Both the position numbers and the translations under genes were made by a program. From Oscillospiraceae bacterium (lineage in GTDB: Bacteria; Bacillota; Clostridia; Oscillospirales; Ruminococcaceae): a stretch of DNA of 64,000 nucleotides. Numbering within the stretch: position 1 is the stretch's first letter; every line of letters begins with the position of its first letter. Location of the stretch: assembly GCA_028692035.1 (NCBI GenBank), contig JAQUYD010000003.1:93342-157341 (forward strand). The letters are read 5' to 3'. The notes beneath the pieces were generated by a model. It searched no databases and was not told the DNA's origin. It saw only the letters and a program-made list of their open reading frames with translations. Below, piece by piece: positions 47,679 to 57,290 of the stretch.

Positions 47679-48896
47679 CTATTTATCGTTTACGCAGACG
47701 ATACCAGGCAGCTCTTTGCCTTCCAAAAATTCCAGAGAAGCGCCGCCGCCGGTGGAAATATGGGTCATCTTATCACCGAAGCCCAGGGTATTGACCGCTG
47801 CCGCAGAGTCGCCGCCGCCGATGATGGTGATCGCGTCGGTCTCAGCCAAGGATTTGGCAACCGCGATGGTGCCTTTTGCCAACGTCGGGTTCTCGAACAC
47901 GCCCATCGGCCCATTCCAGACAACCGTCTTGGCAGATTTTACTTCGTTTGCGAACAGCTCGGCGGTTTTCGGGCCGATATCCAAGCCCATTTCGTCCGCA
48001 GGGATCTGATCGGCGGCTACAACAGCGACCTTGATCTCGCCGTCAATGGGATCCGGGAAGGACGCCGCCACCACACAGTCGACCGGCAACAGGATTTTAA
48101 CGCCCTTTTCATCGGCCTTTTTCAGCATTTCTTTGCAATAGCCGATCTTCTCTTCATCAAGCAGGGATTTGCCCACACCGTAGCCTTTGGCAGCCAAGAA
48201 GGTGTAAGCCATGCCGCCGCCGATGATCAGGGTATCGGCTTTGGTGAGCAGGTTCTCGATGACGTTGAGCTTGTCCGCAACCTTTGCGCCGCCCAGGATG
48301 GTGACAAAGGGTCTGGCCGGGTTCTCAACCGCATTGCCCAGATATTTGAGCTCTTTGCCCATCAGGTAGCCAACTGCCGCCTCTTTGACGAAAGCGGAAA
48401 CGCCAACTGTGGAGCAATGGGCGCGATGCGCCGCGCCAAATGCGTCGTTCACAAATACTTCGCCGTCCACCAAAGCGGCCAGCTCTTTGCTAAACTCTTC
48501 GCCGTTTTTGGTCTCTTCTTTGCGGTAACGGGTATTTTGCAGCAGCACCACATCGCCATTTTTCATGGCGGCAACCGCTGCTTTCGCGTTCGCGCCTACG
48601 ACCTCGTCGTCCGCCGCGAATACGACCGCTTTGCCCAGCAGCTCGCCTAAACGCGCTGCAACGGGAGCCAAGGACAGCTCCGGCTTCGGCTCTCCCTTCG
48701 GCTTGCCCAAATGGGAGCACAAAACGACTTTTCCGCCGTCCGCAATCAGTTTCTTGATGGTCGGCAGCGCCGCCACAATCCGGTTCTCGTCCGTGATGAC
48801 GCCGTTTTTCAACGGTACGTTAAAGTCACAGCGAACCAATACCTTTTTTCCGGCGACGTTTAGATCGTCAACGGTTTTTTTGTCCAGATAGCCCAT
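47679..48896 (-). CDS. pgk: Phosphoglycerate kinase
   Basis: 405 aa with RCDFNVPL (substrate Asp/Asn), [19 protein letters not shown] and the nucleotide-binding GGGDSAAAV near the C-terminus. Makes ATP from 1,3-bisphosphoglycerate. First gene of the glycolytic cluster, with promoter at 48976-49004 and an operator-like palindrome just after it. gapA is not adjacent. Confidence 0.97.
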   Translation of the reverse strand: MGYLDKKTVDDLNVAGKKVLVRCDFNVPLKNGVITDENRIVAALPTIKKLIADGGKVVLCSHLGKPKGEPKPELSLAPVAARLGELLGKAVVFAADDEVVGANAKAAVAAMKNGDVVLLQNTRYRKEETKNGEEFSKELAALVDGEVFVNDAFGAAHRAHCSTVGVSAFVKEAAVGYLMGKELKYLGNAVENPARPFVTILGGAKVADKLNVIENLLTKADTLIIGGGMAYTFLAAKGYGVGKSLLDEEKIGYCKEMLKKADEKGVKILLPVDCVVAASFPDPIDGEIKVAVVAADQIPADEMGLDIGPKTAELFANEVKSAKTVVWNGPMGVFENPTLAKGTIAVAKSLAETDAITIIGGGDSAAAVNTLGFGDKMTHISTGGGASLEFLEGKELPGIVCVNDK

Positions 48897-48944
48897 AGTT
48901 CTACCACCCTTTCATAATATGTAAAGAAGTTGCGCCGATTCATG

Positions 48945-48970
48945 CGGATTGTTAATCCATGAACAATCCG
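48945..48970 (-). promoter_or_regulatory. Operator-like palindrome at the pgk start of transcription
   Basis: CGGATTGTT, 8-nt centre, AACAATCCG: a perfect 9-bp inverted repeat. Its upstream edge is at about +1 of the pgk promoter, a position where a bound repressor would block initiation. Confidence 0.55.
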
Positions 48971-48975
48971 TACTT

Positions 48976-49004
48976 ATTCTATCGGAAACGCGGTTCTTTT
49001 GCAA
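48976..49004 (-). promoter_or_regulatory. Sigma-A promoter of pgk
   Basis: Minus strand: TTGCAA (49004-48999), 17-bp spacer, TAGAAT (48981-48976). Confidence 0.65.
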
Positions 49005-49056
49005 GACTTGGAGCGCCAAAAAATAATAACAAATGGTGAATTTTTCATCGTTCCGG

Positions 49057-49494
49057 CTAAATGCCCAATTCTTCCTCCAAAATATCGCAGGCTTTTTCCA
49101 TAAAGATGGCGCAGGGGCGTTTGCCCTGCTGCTGCACCTGGGTTAAATCGTATTTTTTCTGCCCGATATTCCCCATCAGCGTACGGCATTGGCTGGAGCC
49201 AAACGCCTCTTCAAAGCGGGCGTTAAGCGTTCTTACGATCTCTTTCAGTGCATTTTTCTTTTGGGCGTCGGCGCCGTCAAAGGGGCCGTAGGACAGGCCG
49301 GCGATCATGATCATCGCCGTTACCACGCCGCACTTTTCCCCTAGGCTCATGCCGCCCCCAAGGCCCCCGGCCAGCGGCAGCAGCGTCTCCGGCGAAATGC
49401 CAAAATCCGCGCAAAAAGCGTTCAGAACCACCTGACAGCAGTTGTTTTTGATTTGCAGTTGATAATCGATTTTTTCCTGTCTCTCCGGTTTCAT
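49057..49494 (-). CDS. C_GCAxxG_C_C family protein
   Basis: 145 aa. The family's spaced cysteines are visible: NCCQVVLNAF (the usual NC.x.A start), GGGMSLGEKCGVVTAMIMIAGL, SSQCRTL and KRPCAIFMEKACDIL. These small proteins are thought to bind metal or act in redox reactions, but the function is unknown. Upstream DegV ends 13 bp before its start. Confidence 0.8.
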   Translation of the reverse strand: MKPERQEKIDYQLQIKNNCCQVVLNAFCADFGISPETLLPLAGGLGGGMSLGEKCGVVTAMIMIAGLSYGPFDGADAQKKNALKEIVRTLNARFEEAFGSSQCRTLMGNIGQKKYDLTQVQQQGKRPCAIFMEKACDILEEELGI

Positions 49495-49507
49495 GTCCGC
49501 TACCCCC

Positions 49508-50386
49508 TTATTTCCTGCGTTCGCCCATAATCATACATCCTGCCAGATTGGGACCCGCATTGATGGTGATGGAAGCGCCCGCTTCCGCCATATGTACCGG
49601 CGTTTTTCCAAAGGACTTTGCCAGAACCTTTTCCAGCTCTTCGCCTACCTCGTCCTTATTGGCACGGATGGCGAAAAACGGCGTGCCGCTGCCGCGCCGC
49701 CGCCTTTGGGCGATCTGCGCCAGCTTTGGCACCACGGCTTTGTCCCCCCGAACCTTCTCAATAATCTTGATCTCTCCATTGATGATGGACATGATCGGCC
49801 GAAGGCCCAGCATGTCGCCTACAAAGGCGGCGGCCACGCTGATACGGCCGGATTTCTTTGCAAAATCCAGATTGTAGACCGAAAAATAGGTCTCCGCCCG
49901 GGAAAAGTAATCCGCCAAAAAGGCCAGGATCTCCTCGTAGGATTTCCCCTGCTCCGCCTGTTTCGCCGCCTGCACCACCGCGTAGCCATACGTATAGGTA
50001 TAGCACAAGGAATCGATAACGGTGATCTGGGTCTTTTCCGCCAACTCCGGATATTCCTCGGCAAACAGGTCCCTGCCCATATTGGCCGCATTGAACATAT
50101 TGGAGCCTTTGGAATTGATGGTCACGTTGATGATCTTACGGTACCCATCCTCCGCCGCGTGCCGGTACACCTCTGCATAGCGGGTGTGGGGAATGTGGCT
50201 GGTGGCCGGGATATTGGCCGCATCGGTCAGGCGTTTGTAAAACTCCCGGTTGGTAAAATCCACCCGCTCATGATAGTTTTTTCCATCGATGGCGATGGGA
50301 ATTGGCAACACCTCGATTCCGCATGCCCGGGCTTCTTCCTCCGGGATATCGCTGGCGGAATCGGTGATGAATTTGATTTTTTCCAT
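49508..50386 (-). CDS. DegV family fatty-acid-binding protein
   Basis: 292 aa. Starts MEKIKFITDSASDIPEEEA, and the DegV fold is complete (TSHIPHTRYAEVYRHAAEDG, VIDSLCYTYTYGYAVVQAA, KSGRISVAAAFVGDMLGLRPIMSI). DegV/FakB proteins bind fatty acids and present them to FakA kinase for phosphorylation. ATG 50386 with TGGAGG upstream is preferred over one 21 nt earlier. Confidence 0.9.
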   Translation of the reverse strand: MEKIKFITDSASDIPEEEARACGIEVLPIPIAIDGKNYHERVDFTNREFYKRLTDAANIPATSHIPHTRYAEVYRHAAEDGYRKIINVTINSKGSNMFNAANMGRDLFAEEYPELAEKTQITVIDSLCYTYTYGYAVVQAAKQAEQGKSYEEILAFLADYFSRAETYFSVYNLDFAKKSGRISVAAAFVGDMLGLRPIMSIINGEIKIIEKVRGDKAVVPKLAQIAQRRRRGSGTPFFAIRANKDEVGEELEKVLAKSFGKTPVHMAEAGASITINAGPNLAGCMIMGERRK

Positions 50387-50406
50387 GTATTTATCCTCCA
50401 TGCGCA

Positions 50407-50922
50407 TTAACGCCCATTCCCTTCATCCGGCCAGATATACCGGGACAGGTGCCCCTGATTCTCCAGCGCCGGAAACCCCCACTGGCGCAACGTCTCGTAC
50501 ACGCCCACCGCAACTGTATTGGACAGGTTGAGACTGCGCAAGCCGCCTTTCATCGGCAGCCGCAGACATGTATCCGGATTGCGCAGCAACAGTTCCTCCG
50601 GAAGGCCCTGATCCTCCCTGCCAAATACCAGATACGCATGGTCCGGGTAGGACACCTCGCTGTATTGATGGCGCCCCTTGGTGGTAAAATAGTAAAAAGG
50701 GCCCTGGTTTTTGGCGAAAAAATCCGCCAGCCCATCGTAGTAGCTGATATCCAGATAGCGCCAATAGTCCAGCCCCGCCCGCTTGAGCTTTTTATCATCC
50801 ACCGAAAAGCCCATGGGACCTATCAGATGCAGCCGCGCGCCGGTTGCGGCGCAGGTTCTGGCGATGTTCCCTGTATTCTGCGGAATCTGCGGTTCCACCA
50901 AAACGACATTCAGTACAGCCAA
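50407..50922 (-). CDS. trmL: tRNA (cytidine(34)-2'-O)-methyltransferase TrmL
   Basis: 171 aa SPOUT methyltransferase: VLVEPQIPQNTGNIARTCAATGARLHLIGPMGF at the N-terminus, and the trefoil-knot LVFGREDQGLPEELL and LRSLNLSNTVAVGVYE. Modifies the wobble nucleotide of certain leucine tRNAs. Sits 20 bp upstream of the DegV gene. Confidence 0.93.
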   Translation of the reverse strand: MAVLNVVLVEPQIPQNTGNIARTCAATGARLHLIGPMGFSVDDKKLKRAGLDYWRYLDISYYDGLADFFAKNQGPFYYFTTKGRHQYSEVSYPDHAYLVFGREDQGLPEELLLRNPDTCLRLPMKGGLRSLNLSNTVAVGVYETLRQWGFPALENQGHLSRYIWPDEGNGR

Positions 50923-51078
50923 AAAGGGCGCCTCCTATTGCGATTTTCAAAATATCTCATAGTACATTAAACCAAAAAATCCCCTGTTAATCAAGTGCTT
51001 GTGGAAAATTTGCGGCAAAAGGGGTTTTCACTGATAAAACGAGGAAGCGCCAGCGGCCTCTACAAAAATCAAAAAAAT

Positions 51079-51100
51079 CCGCCGGACAAGGGCCCGACGG
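51079..51100 (-). terminator. Terminator after the small membrane protein gene
   Basis: CCGCCGGA...CCGACGG stem; the minus strand continues GATTTTTTTGATTTTT. It is 15 bp after the stop codon at 51115. Confidence 0.65.
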
Positions 51101-51114
51101 TTTTTTCTGCAGCG

Positions 51115-51297
51115 CTATTTCATCATGTAGGACATATTACCGGCCAAATCTTCCATCACCTTCATCGCCCTGCCGGCGCTGCGTTTGAGCTTTTTCACCG
51201 TGCGGCGCTTTTTGCCGGAAAACAGGTAGACAGCGGTGCCCGCCGCCAGGGCCACGGCGGCCCCTGCCGCCAGAGAATTCATTCCTTTGTTCATCAC
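51115..51297 (-). CDS. Small single-helix membrane protein
   Basis: 60 aa. One hydrophobic helix (about 7-26, AAGAAVALAAGTAVYLF) is followed by a basic segment (SGKKRRTVKKLKRSAGRAMK). Similar small YtxH-like proteins are common in Clostridia; function unknown. GGAGG precedes the ATG, and the terminator downstream supports a real gene. Confidence 0.6.
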   Translation of the reverse strand: MMNKGMNSLAAGAAVALAAGTAVYLFSGKKRRTVKKLKRSAGRAMKVMEDLAGNMSYMMK

Positions 51298-51513
51298 GAG
51301 GTTCCTCCTTCAATGGGTTTTACTAGGATTATTCCCCGTGGCCGCCCTATCATACAGACAAGTGCCGGCTGGAAGAGAAACCCTCTGGCAGCCAAAAAAA
51401 GCACAGCGCACAGCCCTTTGGGCGGTGCACTGTGTGAAAACAGCTTTGGCTATTTTTCGCGCCTTTCCCGTGCTGTTTGCAGGCGGGCACGAGGCGTAGT
51501 CCCACGGCCGTTT

Positions 51514-52377
51514 TTACAGCAGATGAAAATTCTGCGGCACCTCTTTTTGCATTAAAAAAGGCATAGCGGATTCCAGCATGACCCCAAAGCGGGTATCGCT
51601 TCCATAGGAAAAAGTGGTTTTAATGGCGATCTCCACAAAACGGGAAGCACGGCTCATGGCAATGGGCAGGCTGTCCCCAATGAGGAAAGAGGCGGTCAGC
51701 ACCGCCGCAAAAATGTCGCCTGTGCCGGGATAGGAGACCGGCACATAGTCGCAGGGAACGCACCAGTAGTAGTTGTGTTCCCAGTCATATCCAATATTGG
51801 CCATACTACCCTCTGCCAATGAAACGCCGGTGACGACGATCTCCCGCGGGCCCTTTTCACTGAGTCGGGCCAACATGCTTTTGGCCCTGGCGCGGGTCAG
51901 GGGCATGGGGTCATACGCCTCTCCCAACAAAATGCATGCCTCGGTGAGATTGGGGGTGATGACGTCCGCCGAGCGCACCAGCTCCACCATCCGCCGGCGC
52001 ATCCCCTCGGTGACGGTCCGGTAGGGCTTTCCGTGATCCCCCATGACCGGGTCTACTACTGCCAACGCGTCCGGATAGGCCCGGAAAAAGGCCAGGCAAT
52101 GGTCGATCTGGGCTTCGGAGCCTAAAAAGCCGGAATAAACGCAGGAAAAGTCCAAGCCCAGCCGCCTGTAATGGGCGAGGGCCTGGGGCAGATAGTCGGT
52201 CAGGTCCTGAAAGGCCACTTCTCCAAAGCCGCCGGTATGGGTGGACAGGATGGCGGTAGGCACGGGGCATGCCTGCACCCCCATGGCGGACAGAATCGGC
52301 AGGATCACGGTTAAAGAGCAGCGCCCCACGCCGGACAGGTCGTGGATGGCCGCAACGCGTTTGTTTTGCATATCCAT
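51514..52377 (-). CDS. Pyridoxal/pyridoxamine kinase-like protein (PdxK/PdxY)
   Basis: 287 aa ribokinase-fold kinase. AIHDLSGVGRCSLTVILPIL at the N-terminus and the anion-hole motif SYPGTGDIFAAVLTASFL are typical of clostridial PdxK/PdxY proteins, which phosphorylate vitamin B6 vitamers; VVDPVMGDHGKPY is also conserved. ATG 52377 is chosen with AAGGACGG upstream. The open frame extends far upstream through the promoter and IS element, which is not coding. An IS element lies 62 bp upstream. Confidence 0.85.
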   Translation of the reverse strand: MDMQNKRVAAIHDLSGVGRCSLTVILPILSAMGVQACPVPTAILSTHTGGFGEVAFQDLTDYLPQALAHYRRLGLDFSCVYSGFLGSEAQIDHCLAFFRAYPDALAVVDPVMGDHGKPYRTVTEGMRRRMVELVRSADVITPNLTEACILLGEAYDPMPLTRARAKSMLARLSEKGPREIVVTGVSLAEGSMANIGYDWEHNYYWCVPCDYVPVSYPGTGDIFAAVLTASFLIGDSLPIAMSRASRFVEIAIKTTFSYGSDTRFGVMLESAMPFLMQKEVPQNFHLL

Positions 52378-52409
52378 AAAAGCAACCGTCCTTTTTTCTC
52401 GATGGAACC

Positions 52410-52438
52410 AGTATAGCCCGAACTGGGGCGTTTGGCAA
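52410..52438 (-). promoter_or_regulatory. Promoter of the pyridoxal-kinase-like gene, abutting the IS
   Basis: Minus strand: TTGCCA (52438-52433), 17-bp spacer, TATACT (52415-52410). The -35 lies within the 8-bp target duplication, directly next to the IS end. Confidence 0.6.
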
Positions 52439-53304
52439 GGGAGTGTCCAAAAGAAAGATTTAATGGTATAATAAAAGATATGAGAAAAAGAACAGAAGAG
52501 ACATGGAAAAAATGCCCGAAATGCGGAAAAATAGAAAACCAGATCAAGGCAGGATATAATGGATCGGGAAGCCAACGCTGCAAGTGTAAGGAGTGCGGTA
52601 TATATTATACGATCAACCCGAAACAGCATGAATATCCGGAAGAAACCAGAGAACTGGCGATCAAAATGTACTATGCAGGAGTAAGCGGACGAAGCGTAGG
52701 AAAAATATTGCATATGAATAAATCCAATGTAATGAATTGGATAAAAAAAGAGCGGCAAAAAGGAAGTTGAAAAGTGGAAAGCCTCTGCTGGCAGTACAGT
52801 TGAACTGGATGAACTGTACTGGTTCCTAGAGTGTAAGCCTCACACCGAAACCCGGGAAAATGTCTATATCATGACAATGGTTAGCAGAGGATCACGACAG
52901 ATTGTAGGTCATGTGGTCAGCAGGGACAAAACGGCCAAGACAATCCAGTGCATGGTTGATGCGGCTCCTGATTCAGAATACTATTGCACTGATGGGTACA
53001 GTGGATATCTGGATGTGGTATTTCCAGGAAAACACATCTTCAACATCCACAACAAAAGTGACACATTCACTGTTGAAGGTGTCAATGCTGATTTGCGCCA
53101 TTATATCCCTACACTGGCAAGACGCAGTAGATGTTTTCCTCGCAAATTACAGAATCTTCAGGCTGTTCTTGCTGTTTTTGTTCGAGCTTACAACCGTTTC
53201 GGCTTTGAGAAAACTCGTTTCTTCTCCCGCTATCCCAACTCCTCTCCTCCCTTTTCTCTTTTTGACTTCTTTTAACTCTTTAGTTTGGACAATCCTTTTG
53301 GCAA
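52431..53304 (+). mobile_element. IS1-like insertion sequence with 8-bp target duplication
   Basis: The element spans 52439-53296 (858 bp). Imperfect terminal inverted repeats match at 20 of 24 positions (52440-52463 against 53272-53295). The direct repeat TTTGGCAA occurs at 52431-52438 and 53297-53304. It encodes an InsA-like zinc/HTH region and an InsB-like catalytic region. Its A/T-rich base composition differs from the surrounding genes. An intact duplication suggests recent insertion. Confidence 0.9.
52480..53275 (+). pseudogene. IS1-family transposase, two frames
   Basis: The first part (52480-52770) has a zinc-finger CPKCGK...CKCKECG and a helix-turn-helix region like IS1 InsA. The second part, in the +1 frame (about 52748-53275), begins KWKASAGSTVELDELYWF with the catalytic Asp/Glu, has YYCTDGYSGY (second Asp), and RRSRCFPRKLQNLQAVLAVFVRAYNRF like InsB. 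A single fewer A in the A7 run at 52743-52749 would fuse them as NWIKKSGKKEVEKWKAS. IS1 itself uses -1 slippage, which does not give this frame, so either a mutation, an assembly error or slippage to a +1 frame. Confidence 0.75.
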
Positions 53305-53311
53305 ATAAAAG

Positions 53312-53341
53312 TTGCGGAGATGGAATAGGACGTGTTATAAT
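53312..53341 (+). promoter_or_regulatory. Promoter of the HAD phosphatase gene
   Basis: TTGCGG (53312-53317), 18-bp spacer, TATAAT (53336-53341), just outside the right end of the IS. Confidence 0.55.
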
Positions 53342-53402
53342 GTCCGTGCATAAGGAATCAGCGCACGTCCCCATCAGGAAATAGGCGGAGAGGAGCAGTC
53401 AA

Positions 53403-54068
53403 ATGATCAAAGCAGTTGTGTTTGATATGGATGGCATTATGTTCGATACGGAGCGGCAGGCGCACGAGGCTATGCTGGTGATCGGAAAGCAGCTTGGTAT
53501 GCCCGGCATTGATGAGTTCAGCGTGGAATGCCTAGGCGCCACCAGCGCCAGCATCGCGGTGAATTTTGGCCAGCGCTATGGCCACATGATGACCTCGGAG
53601 GAGTTCTGGGGGAAAACCCGCCAGTATCGCAAGGACCTGGGTCAGCAGGACAACGTGCCGCTGAAAACTGGGCTGATTGAGCTTTTGGATTATCTCAAGG
53701 AGCATGGCTACAAAATCGCAGTGGCCACCTCCACCAACTATGAAAAGGTCATGCACAATTTCGATGTGACCGGCGTACAGGGCCGGTTCGACGCGGTGGT
53801 CTGCGGGGACATGATCCAACGCAGCAAGCCCGCGCCGGACATTTACCTGAAGGCGGCGGAGCTTTTGGGCGTGGCGCCGGAGGAATGTATGGCGCTGGAG
53901 GATTCTCCCAACGGGATCCGCTCCGGCGCGGCGGCGGGAATGTACACCGTTATGATCCCGGACATGATCCCCGCAAATGAGGAGCTGTTGGCCATCGCCT
54001 CCAACAAAGTGGACACCCTTCTGGAAATCATGCCGCTTTTGGATAAGCTGGGCGCGCCGGAAAAATAG
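53403..54068 (+). CDS. HAD-superfamily hydrolase, beta-phosphoglucomutase-like
   Basis: 221 aa. Motif I FDMDGIMFDTE (nucleophile D9, acid D11), motif II VATSTNYE, motif III with K in RSKPAPDIY, and motif IV ALEDSPNG. The four-helix cap of the beta-PGM/phosphatase subgroup lies at about 15-85. Substrate unknown. A GGAG ribosome binding site and a strong terminator bracket a single-gene transcript. Confidence 0.88.
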   Translation: MIKAVVFDMDGIMFDTERQAHEAMLVIGKQLGMPGIDEFSVECLGATSASIAVNFGQRYGHMMTSEEFWGKTRQYRKDLGQQDNVPLKTGLIELLDYLKEHGYKIAVATSTNYEKVMHNFDVTGVQGRFDAVVCGDMIQRSKPAPDIYLKAAELLGVAPEECMALEDSPNGIRSGAAAGMYTVMIPDMIPANEELLAIASNKVDTLLEIMPLLDKLGAPEK

Positions 54069-54089
54069 CAGCACGCAAAAAAACGAATC

Positions 54090-54130
54090 AAAAGCGCCGC
54101 GGAGGGGAACTTTCCTCCGCGGCGCTTTTT
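54090..54130 (+). terminator. Terminator after the HAD gene
   Basis: 16-bp stem AAAAGCGCCGCGGAGG / CCTCCGCGGCGCTTTT followed by T. Confidence 0.92.
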
Positions 54131-54189
54131 TAATCCTAAGAATCCGATACAAAAGGACCTTTCCCCTTCGCATCAAACGCAGGAGACGT

Positions 54190-54549
54190 TTATTTTTGAT
54201 CCGGGTCTTCCCAAGGCATTTTTTCCGGAGCGGGTTTCGCTGACGGATCATCATATTGCTGTGCCGGGCCCTGGTAAGGCGCCTGTCCCGGATACGGCCC
54301 ATAAGGTGCACCGAAGGTTCCGCCCTGGGGCTTGGTTACAAAAATCAAAACTGTAAAAAGGATACACATCGGCACCGCTAGAAAAATCCCCAGTACGATT
54401 CCGCCGACCATGCAGGCAAAGAACCCGCTGATAGCCAAGCCAGTCCGTTTTTTGACCAGTCCGCAGATCAGCGGCACCAGCCCCAGCAGCCCGCCTAAAA
54501 CCACACCGACGACCAACGCAAGTCCAATATAACTATAATGCACGCTCAT
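54190..54549 (-). CDS. Small membrane protein with proline/tyrosine-rich tail
   Basis: 119 aa. Two membrane helices (about 7-32 and 40-70) resemble DUF4190-type proteins; the C-terminal tail is rich in Pro, Gly, Tyr and Gln (APYGPYPGQAPYQGP). ATG 54549 has AAAGGAG upstream, and its first 17 bp overlap the alr 3' end. Function unknown. Confidence 0.65.
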   Translation of the reverse strand: MSVHYSYIGLALVVGVVLGGLLGLVPLICGLVKKRTGLAISGFFACMVGGIVLGIFLAVPMCILFTVLIFVTKPQGGTFGAPYGPYPGQAPYQGPAQQYDDPSAKPAPEKMPWEDPDQK

Positions 54550-55720
54550 TTTTTTCTCCTTTCTCACCCTTTTGGGCCAGATAAACCCGAGGGACCCGTT
54601 TACCAATCAGACACATCACTTCATAATGGATGCTCTTCTCGTCCTGGGCCAGATCCTCAATGGGGACGCAGCAACCGCCATCCCGCCCAAAAACGGTGAC
54701 GATATCCCCCGGCTGAACCCCCGGAATCCGGGTGACGTCCAGCATCAGCTGATCCATGCAGACGGTGCCCACCACCGGAGCAAGGCTACCCCGCACCGCC
54801 ATGTGGGCTTTGTTAGAATGGGTGCGGCGGTATCCGTCGGCATAGCCGATGGGCACCGTTGCCAACACCGTCCCGGCCGGGGCGGTATAGGTGCGTCCAT
54901 AGCTGACCTGGGCGCCCGCCCCCACCTGCTTGACCATGGCGACGGTGGATTTGAGATCCATTGCCGGGATCAAATCCATCAGTCCGGCGCAGTCTGGCGT
55001 GGGATTTCGGCCATACAGGATCACGCCGGGACGCACCATATCCAAATGCATCTGGGGAAAGCGCATGGTGGCGGCGCTGTTGCAGCAGTGGTGCAGCACA
55101 AAGCGGACGCCTTTTTTCTCCAGCGCCGCCACCCCCTGCTGAAACCGCTGGAACTGTTCAAAGGTAAACCGGTCTGAATCCTCGTTGGCCTCGTCGGCAC
55201 AGGCAAAATGGGTAAAGACGCCGGTGCAGGCCAGACCAGGCAGCGCCACCGTCTCGGTGATTTCCTCCATCGACCGGTCGAAATGCGCCGGATCGCACAA
55301 AAAGCCCAGGCGGCTCATTCCCGTGTCCAACTTGATATGGCAATCCACCTCGACCCCAGCCTTGGCCGCTTGGGAGGAGAGCGCCCGGGCATAGTCCAAC
55401 GAAAAAACCGTCTGGCTGATCCGGCTGGCGCACAGCTGTGCCGCCTGATCCGCCGGGGTAAAGCCCAAAATCAGAATCGGTTTGACGATTCCGCCCTGGC
55501 GCAGATGCATGGCCTCTTCGATGTTGGAAACGGCAAACCAATCCGCTCCCTCCTCCTGGAACACCTGAGAAACCTGCTGGTCGCCATGGCCGTATCCGTC
55601 CGCCTTGACCACCGCCATGATCCTGCAGCCCGGGCCCACCTGACGGCGGATCTGCCGGAAATTATGGGCCAGTGCATCCAGCCGGATCTGCACCCATGTT
55701 CGTTTGAGAAAATCCATCAT
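54533..55720 (-). CDS. alr: Alanine racemase
   Basis: 395 aa. PLP-binding Lys39 is in AVVKADGYGHG, and the second catalytic Tyr is in VSYGRTYTAPAGT (about 277). TGMSRLGF and the C-terminal beta domain with CMDQLMLDVT are conserved. Supplies D-alanine for peptidoglycan. Either ATG 55720 or 55717 fits the GAGGGTGG ribosome binding site. Slightly longer than usual C-terminally, by about 10 charged residues. Confidence 0.96.
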   Translation of the reverse strand: MMDFLKRTWVQIRLDALAHNFRQIRRQVGPGCRIMAVVKADGYGHGDQQVSQVFQEEGADWFAVSNIEEAMHLRQGGIVKPILILGFTPADQAAQLCASRISQTVFSLDYARALSSQAAKAGVEVDCHIKLDTGMSRLGFLCDPAHFDRSMEEITETVALPGLACTGVFTHFACADEANEDSDRFTFEQFQRFQQGVAALEKKGVRFVLHHCCNSAATMRFPQMHLDMVRPGVILYGRNPTPDCAGLMDLIPAMDLKSTVAMVKQVGAGAQVSYGRTYTAPAGTVLATVPIGYADGYRRTHSNKAHMAVRGSLAPVVGTVCMDQLMLDVTRIPGVQPGDIVTVFGRDGGCCVPIEDLAQDEKSIHYEVMCLIGKRVPRVYLAQKGEKGEKNERAL

Positions 55721-55741
55721 TCCACCCTCTTTTGATGCAGA

Positions 55742-55781
55742 AAAGGCGGCCCGCTTCGCTTTTCGGCGAGGAGCCGCCTTT
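55742..55781. terminator. Hairpin between glyS and alr
   Basis: AAAGGCGGC...GCCGCCTTT stem with inner CGCTT/GGCG-type partial pairing; lies between the two minus-strand genes. Confidence 0.6.
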
Positions 55782-55798
55782 CGTTTTGATTCGATCCG

Positions 55799-57181
55799 TT
55801 AAAATTCGATTTTATGTTCCAAAAAGCCGATCAACGAGTCAATCGATACCCGCTCCTGCGCCATGGTATCCCGATCCCGGATGGTCACGCAGCCGTCTGC
55901 CTCCGAATCAAAATCGTAGGTGATGCAGAAAGGTGTGCCAATTTCATCCTGGCGGCGGTAGCGCTTGCCGATGGAACCAGCGTCGTCATAATCCACCATA
56001 AAGTGCTTTTGCAGCATGTTGTAGACCTTGCCCGCCTGCTCGCCCAGCTTTTTGGACAGAGGCAACACGCAGGCCTTAAAGGGCGCCAACGCCGGGTGCA
56101 GACGCATGACGATGCGGGTATCGTTCTTTTCGGCGTCCACAACCTCCTCGTCATAGGCGTCGCACAAAAAGGCCAGCGCCACGCGGTCGGCACCTAAGGA
56201 TGGCTCCACCACGTAGGGCAGGTAATGCTCATTGGTCTCTGGGTCAAAATACTCCAGCGTTTTCCCCGACGCGGTTTGATGCTGGGTCAGATCATAGTCG
56301 GTCCGGTCCGCCACGCCCCACAATTCGCCCCAGCCAAAGGGGAAACGGAATTCAAAGTCGGTCGTCGCCTTAGAATAAAAGGACAGCTCCTCTTTCTCGT
56401 GGTCGCGCAGCCGCAGGTTTTCGTCCTGCATTCCCAGATTTAAAAGCCAATCGTGGCAGAACTTGCGCCAATAGGCAAACCATTCCAGATCGGTGCCGGG
56501 CTTGCAGAAAAACTCCAGCTCCATCTGCTCAAACTCCCGGATGCGGAAGATGAAATTGCCGGGGGTGATCTCATTGCGGAAGCTTTTACCAACCTGCGCC
56601 ACGCCAAAAGGGACCTTTCTGCGGGTGGTGCGTTGGATATTGGAGAAATTGACAAAGATGCCCTGGGCTGTTTCGGGACGCAGGTAAATTTGGCTTTTCG
56701 CGTCCTCCGTAACGCCCTGGAAGGTTTTGAACATCAGGTTGAAAGAGCGAATATCTGTGAAATTCTGGCTGCCGCAATCGGGGCATTTGATGCCGTGCTC
56801 TTTGACGAATTCCTGCATACGGCCGAATTCCCAACCCTCGGGAGAAATGCCGGCCTGCTCTTCAATCAGCTTATCGGCGCGGTGGCGGGTTTTGCAGTCA
56901 CGGCAGTCCATTAGCGGATCGGAAAAGCCTCCCACATGGCCGGAAGCCACCCACACTTGGGGATTCATCAAGATGGCGCTGTCCAGCCCCACGTTATAAG
57001 GGGATTCTTGAACAAACTTTTTCCACCAGGCCCGTTTCACATTGTTTTTGAACTCCACGCCCAAAGGGCCATAATCCCAAGAGTTGGCCAACCCACCGTA
57101 GATTTCGGAGCCGGCATATACGTAGCCGCGGTTTTTGCACAGTGCGACGATTTTTTCCATGGTTTTTTCCGTATTTTTCAT
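55799..57181 (-). CDS. glyS: Glycyl-tRNA synthetase (dimeric class II type)
   Basis: 460 aa. Class II motifs: [32 protein letters not shown] (motif 2 region), [10 protein letters not shown] (motif 3) and an N-terminal [22 protein letters not shown] signature. A zinc-type pair CPDCG is at about 145. C-terminal anticodon-binding domain is present. Charges tRNA-Gly. No T-box leader is seen in the 160 bp upstream. Divergent from the tRNA-Pro promoter. Confidence 0.97.
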   Translation of the reverse strand: MKNTEKTMEKIVALCKNRGYVYAGSEIYGGLANSWDYGPLGVEFKNNVKRAWWKKFVQESPYNVGLDSAILMNPQVWVASGHVGGFSDPLMDCRDCKTRHRADKLIEEQAGISPEGWEFGRMQEFVKEHGIKCPDCGSQNFTDIRSFNLMFKTFQGVTEDAKSQIYLRPETAQGIFVNFSNIQRTTRRKVPFGVAQVGKSFRNEITPGNFIFRIREFEQMELEFFCKPGTDLEWFAYWRKFCHDWLLNLGMQDENLRLRDHEKEELSFYSKATTDFEFRFPFGWGELWGVADRTDYDLTQHQTASGKTLEYFDPETNEHYLPYVVEPSLGADRVALAFLCDAYDEEVVDAEKNDTRIVMRLHPALAPFKACVLPLSKKLGEQAGKVYNMLQKHFMVDYDDAGSIGKRYRRQDEIGTPFCITYDFDSEADGCVTIRDRDTMAQERVSIDSLIGFLEHKIEF

Positions 57182-57290
57182 ATTCCTGCCTCCCTATTTT
57201 TAAAAGGATCTGCTATCTTTTTATTGTATCCGGTGCAGACCCACAAGTCAAGAAGCGGCTTTGGTCTCCTATGCCAAACCTTTTATTTGG

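Noticed and set aside
52743..52770. Programmed -1 frameshift in the IS transposase as in IS1
   Set aside because: The second part lies in the +1 frame relative to the first, so -1 slippage on the A-runs would not join them.
57182..57290. T-box leader for glyS
   Set aside because: No T-box sequence, specifier loop or terminator seen, and the region is too short.
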